20,117 nt of DNA from a virus. The notes below the pieces were generated by a model. It was not told the origin of the DNA and did not search any database. It saw only the letters and a list, made by a program, of their open reading frames with translations. Positions 17,650-20,117 of this stretch are shown one piece after another; the first letter of the stretch is position 1; each line of letters starts with the position of its first letter. The stretch covers positions 1-20,117 of IMG/VR virus record IMGVR_UViG_3300025645_000604. One strand, written 5' to 3'. The translations under genes and the position numbers were made by a program.

Positions 17650-18002
17650 TTATCGTCAATCCTCGATACGATGGCTTTGCAATAATTACGCCAATAACGG
17701 TTATCTAATTTGTGGCATTTCCACTGTTGGCCCGCGAACGTCCACACGTCAGACTGTTGAATGCTCGCGTCGAGTCCGTCGTTGATGTAAATACGACGAG
17801 CATCGACGATACGTTCACCACCCTTTTCGAGCGTTTCGATTTCACGGTCAGTTGCTTGCTGTATGTTCACGGTGTGAGGTGTGACCGTTGTCGTGCCGTC
17901 TTGCCAAATGCCGTCAACGTAGCCGCCGCCAGTGAATGACGAACGTGTTGCGGGTATCGATACGAATACGGGGTCGATATGCCCCACCATGTCTAAGCTC
18001 AT
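17646..18002 (-). CDS. Head-tail connector / head closure-like protein (118 aa)
   Basis: Short beta-rich protein with DPVFVSIPATRSSFTGGGYVDGIWQDGTTTVTPHTVNIQQATDREIETLEKGGERIVDARRIYIND and then VWTFAGQQWKCHKLDNRYWRNYCKAIVSRIDD. The sequence has the G-x-Y-V/x-G-x-W and E-R..DARRIY features of phage head-closure type proteins located between head completion and tail completion genes. It overlaps the genes on both sides by 4 bp. The specific family is inferred from context more than from sequence. Confidence 0.68.
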   Translation of the reverse strand: MSLDMVGHIDPVFVSIPATRSSFTGGGYVDGIWQDGTTTVTPHTVNIQQATDREIETLEKGGERIVDARRIYINDGLDASIQQSDVWTFAGQQWKCHKLDNRYWRNYCKAIVSRIDDK

Positions 18003-18601
18003 AAACCCTCGTTCGGTTTACCCGATATTAATTTATACGTTACGCTTTGACGCAATGCGCCCGATGAAATTAACGGATTTGACGAACCTTTCTTTTTAAT
18101 CGTACTTGGCGCGTTTGGTGGTGTGCGTAAATCCGTCATGTATTTCTGAACTTTACCGACCGCCACGACTCCGACCTTGTTTAACGCTTGGGTCATCGTG
18201 CCGCCGTCGCTGAGTGTTTTTTCAATGATTGTCAGATATTCAGCGTTACCAGACGCCACGCCAGGGTTTAACCAAGGTCGTGCTGGTATCTTGATAATGT
18301 GTGGACCGGTAACGCCTAATTCCATGTAACCACGGCCAGACTTGAGGAACCTCACATCGTTACGATCCGCTGCAGCTTTACTCGCATAACCGTATGACGT
18401 GCCGCCGGGGTGAGTAATCTCCGAACCGAACTCATGTACCGCGCCTAATTGAGCGTTCGTGATGTCGTCCGACTCGTGATTACCCGCGTCTTCATGTATT
18501 CCAACCGTCACGTATTTGTCGACCATCAACGCACGTAACGCTTTTTGAATAGCGTCTCGCGATTGTTGAACATTGGTCACTGTGACTTTAGGTTTGAACA
18601 T
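17999..18601 (-). CDS. Tail completion protein, HK97 gp10 / Mu gpG-like (200 aa)
   Basis: KVTVTNVQQSRDAIQKALRALMVDKYVTVGIHEDAG, followed by TNAQLGAVHEFGSEITHPGGTSYGYASKAAADRNDVRFLKSGRGYMELGVTGPHIIKIPARPWLNPGVA (about 48-116), then a helix VGKVQKYMTDLRTPPNAPSTIKKKGSSNPLISSGALRQSVTYKL. The xHEFG, IPARPWL and L-I-x-S-G-x-L-R-x-S motifs are those of gp10-type tail/neck completion proteins. The HPGGT...FL segment is an extra block between two of these motifs, also known in some myophage relatives. Its product finishes the tail before joining the head. A late promoter candidate is at 18638. Confidence 0.82.
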   Translation of the reverse strand: MFKPKVTVTNVQQSRDAIQKALRALMVDKYVTVGIHEDAGNHESDDITNAQLGAVHEFGSEITHPGGTSYGYASKAAADRNDVRFLKSGRGYMELGVTGPHIIKIPARPWLNPGVASGNAEYLTIIEKTLSDGGTMTQALNKVGVVAVGKVQKYMTDLRTPPNAPSTIKKKGSSNPLISSGALRQSVTYKLISGKPNEGL

Positions 18602-18629
18602 GACGAGACTCGTGATTAGTAATGACTCA

Positions 18630-18638
18630 ATATTAACA
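18630..18638 (-). promoter_or_regulatory. Extended -10 promoter for the connector/neck genes
   Basis: On the minus strand, TG-T-TAATAT (TG at 18638-18637, hexamer 18635-18630), with the expected start near 18623, 22 nt before the ATG at 18601. It fits the placement of the other late promoter candidates. Confidence 0.45.
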
Positions 18639-18954
18639 CAATTTAGGTGATGTGGTAATAACCCCGAACAAAAACGACTCAGGTAAATTTACAGGTACTA
18701 AAAGCGATTAAAGAATCAATGACTTAACGTACTTACCTCTATAACTCTACTTTCTATAACTGTAAGAATTATAAGTATGCATATAGTATATACAGTATGG
18801 ATCATACATACATATACAGATAATATACAAGAATACTATAGGGAGTATTGAACGATACGGGGTTTGTAGTGTAAATGAGGTAGTCGTTTTTAATCAATAC
18901 GTTACGCCACCTCAAACAGTGTGTCGTTAACTCAAAGTTCGGGTAAATGAATGA
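18639..18954. other. AT-rich non-coding region
   Basis: About 315 bp without a credible ORF, far more AT-rich than its surroundings, with many ATAC/GTAT steps between 18770 and 18850. It contains GTATG-GAT-CATAC (around 18795-18807) and a perfect inverted repeat AATACT-ATAGGG-AGTATT (18832-18849). No terminator-like hairpin with a T-run is seen. It may be a protein-binding or promoter region upstream of the + gene at 19035. Confidence 0.5.
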
Positions 18955-18982
18955 TTGACAACCGCGTCAATAGTGATACTAT
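18955..18982 (+). promoter_or_regulatory. Composite promoter/operator, site 5 (TTGAC-N6-GTCAA)
   Basis: -35 TTGACA (18955-18960), 16-bp spacer, extended -10 TG-A-TACTAT (18974-18982). The inverted repeat TTGAC-AACCGC-GTCAA is at 18955-18970. A small hairpin ACGACG...CGTCGT follows in the leader before the gene at 19035. Confidence 0.72.
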
Positions 18983-19034
18983 GTAAATCAGACGACGGGG
19001 ATTCGCTTCGTCGTGTTAATGAACGGTGGTTATT

Positions 19035-19700
19035 ATGAGTATAAGTATGTACGACGACATAAGGTGTAAAATATGCAAGAGCGGCGTGGTTCATGTTAGT
19101 TTCTGTGGTGACGAAGATGATGACCATTATTTTCTTAAATCTTCCGATTTTACTGACGAGGATAGGATGGATGACAGTTGGCAGTATTGTTCTAATAAAG
19201 GGTGCATAAATCACAAAGGTGAAGGTATATCCCAAGAACGTGCTGACTTTACTGAGTACGGGGTTCACGATGGTACTTTAATGAAGGAATTTGACAGATT
19301 AGACGAGATAGATGTCCCTCACTTCCTTCTTGGTCCGTTGACCAATTATAAACTTGTTAATTATTATCAACGAGGCGGGACTGTTGAATACAGCGAGGGT
19401 GTCGATACAGTGACGATGGCAATAACTCAAAATGGTGGTCAATTTAAGAAGTGTTCGACATTGACCATGGACGGAATGTGGCCTAGGTATTTGACAATTA
19501 GAGCCGCTTTTGGGTATCCAAAAAACATGCGCGAGGGCTCAACCGTAAAGCTTAATTCTGAAATGTACGGTATGTGTGTTGGAACTGTCGGTACACTTAC
19601 TTTTACCAGTAAAAGTAAGGGGTCTGTAGTTGTTCATTTCGTAGATGAAGGATTAGAGTGTTCGGTAAGTAACGACATGTTAGATATCGTTGAATATTAA
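19035..19700 (+). CDS. Hypothetical zinc-binding protein with possible C-terminal SH3/KOW-like domain (221 aa)
   Basis: The start is the ATG at 19035 (GGTGG 6 nt upstream); an in-frame GTG at 19026 is less likely. The N-terminus has CKIC (residues about 11-14), a lone C24, then CSNKGC (about 52-57), a zinc-ribbon-like set separated by an acidic stretch (DEDDDHYFLKSSDFTDEDRMDD). The middle is undefined (FLLGPLTNYKLVNYYQRGG...). The last 55 residues (REGSTVKLNSEMYGMCVGTVGTLTFTSKSKGSVVVHFVDEGLECSV) look like a small beta barrel. I do not recognise a family. It is a lone + gene between two convergent or divergent tail genes, with its own composite promoter and a terminator after it. Confidence 0.72.
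   Translation: MSISMYDDIRCKICKSGVVHVSFCGDEDDDHYFLKSSDFTDEDRMDDSWQYCSNKGCINHKGEGISQERADFTEYGVHDGTLMKEFDRLDEIDVPHFLLGPLTNYKLVNYYQRGGTVEYSEGVDTVTMAITQNGGQFKKCSTLTMDGMWPRYLTIRAAFGYPKNMREGSTVKLNSEMYGMCVGTVGTLTFTSKSKGSVVVHFVDEGLECSVSNDMLDIVEY
19596..19619. repeat. Perfect 24-bp inverted repeat inside the 221-aa gene
   Basis: CTTACTTTTAC and GTAAAAGTAAG (11-bp arms) with a 2-base centre (CA). It lies in the coding sequence for TLTFTSKSKG. It can form a cruciform or, in RNA, a stable hairpin with a tight loop. Confidence 0.9.
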
Positions 19701-19714
19701 CCGACCATTGCAAC

Positions 19715-19742
19715 ACCCGACACGTAACGTAACGTGTCGGGT
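19715..19742. terminator. Strong hairpin at convergent gene ends
   Basis: Perfect 11-bp arms ACCCGACACGT (19715-19725) and ACGTGTCGGGT (19732-19742), loop AACGTA. It lies between the + gene stop (19700) and the minus gene stop (19749). It lacks a long T-run, so it may act as a terminator or only as a 3' end stabiliser for both transcripts. Confidence 0.65.
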
Positions 19743-19748
19743 CACCCA

Positions 19749-20117
19749 TTACACTACTCGTGCGCCCATAGCTGAACGTCGGCGTAGCCTCAAATATTGA
19801 ACGCCATACAATGTCAACGACAGAAAATCATCAGAAGAATTTTGAATCTGGGTGATCCGAAAGCTAACCGACTCGTCACCCACCGATTTAGCAGCTAAGT
19901 TCAAACGTGCAGCAGCGTTGATGTTTGTCGGGTCTGTGGCGCCCGCTGCGGTGTTGTAAGTAATGCTCAAGAGGTGAGCCGCGTATAAGAACACGCCACG
20001 CCTCTTGAAGTTCTGACAGTCGTTGATATCCAAAACGCCCCACCCACGTCCACCGCATTCCGGTAGCGCCTCGCAGAACGCTTCTGTGACCACATTATCA
20101 GGCCACGTCGTTACGTT
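19749..20117 (-). CDS. Head completion protein, DUF4054-like (C-terminal part; start outside window)
   Basis: The minus frame stays open to the window edge (reading V-T-T-W-P-D-N-V-V-T-E-A-F from the edge), so the apparent GTG start at 20093 is internal. The visible 122 residues contain ALPECGGRGWGVLDINDCQNFKRRGVFLYAAHLLSITYN (a helix with xAAHLL), AARLNLAAKSVGDESVSFRI and FLSLTLYGVQYLRLRRRSAMGARVV. The SVGDxSVS and TxYGxxYLxLRR...GARVV motifs are characteristic of DUF4054 head completion proteins. It would be the first visible gene of the leftward head-tail operon. Confidence 0.85.
   Translation of the reverse strand, partial: NVTTWPDNVVTEAFCEALPECGGRGWGVLDINDCQNFKRRGVFLYAAHLLSITYNTAAGATDPTNINAAARLNLAAKSVGDESVSFRITQIQNSSDDFLSLTLYGVQYLRLRRRSAMGARVV

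Noticed and set aside
1-20117. CRISPR array, insertion sequence, integrase or attachment site
   Set aside because: No regularly spaced repeats, transposase-like ORF, terminal inverted repeats or integrase motifs were seen in the window.

Overview
This window is part of the genome of a contractile-tailed bacteriophage (myovirus-type, of the simple short-tail kind that carries DUF3383 sheath, DUF3277 tube and DUF2612 baseplate proteins), or of a prophage related to one. No integrase, repressor or host gene is visible, so the sequence does not settle lifestyle. The GH24 endolysin with a signal-anchor-like N-terminus and the Shine-Dalgarno-led dense packing suggest a Gram-negative, probably gammaproteobacterial, host. 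The host assignment is inference.

Layout. The left edge (3-434, +) is the tail end of a protein that may be a family B DNA polymerase. It is followed by three small unknown + genes (497-1259). A leftward lysis-related cluster (1256-2132, -) encodes small membrane proteins including a holin candidate, and a divergent endolysin lies at 2199-2663 (+). Two AT-rich zinc-ribbon genes (2732-3249, +) end in a bidirectional terminator. From 20117 down to 3290 the minus strand carries the head-completion and tail operon in transcription order: DUF4054 head completion, HK97-gp10/Mu-G-like tail completion, head-tail connector, neck terminator, DUF3383 sheath, DUF3277 tube, tail assembly chaperone with a -1 frameshift extension, a short tape measure, Dit-like protein, baseplate plug, hub, a structured non-coding region with two tRNA-like elements, a terminator, spike, wedge (W/gp25-like), gpJ, DUF2612, and two tail fibres with the same N-terminal anchor. 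One of the fibres carries an SGNH hydrolase domain. Three clusters of small + strand genes (13386-14475, 16785-17098, 19035-19700) interrupt this operon.

Regulation visible in sequence. Every small + cluster is preceded by the same composite element: a TTGACA-type -35 whose TTGAC forms one arm of an inverted repeat TTGAC-N6-GTCAA lying in the promoter spacer, with a -10 a fixed distance later. There are five such sites (414, 2664, 13311, 16723, 18955), and they look like promoters under one common regulator. The late leftward genes instead follow extended -10 motifs (TG-N-TATACT-like) placed 22-35 nt before the start codons. Two of the intergenic regions (13260-13385 and 16675-16784) are copies of one divergent promoter cassette, so the accessory cassettes seem to have been inserted with their own control DNA.

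The most unusual parts are the five-site promoter/operator network and the roughly 600-nt non-coding region at 9632-10244. That region holds two RNAs with perfect tRNA acceptor and T arms but abnormal interiors, several strong hairpins, and an intrinsic terminator in the middle of the baseplate genes.
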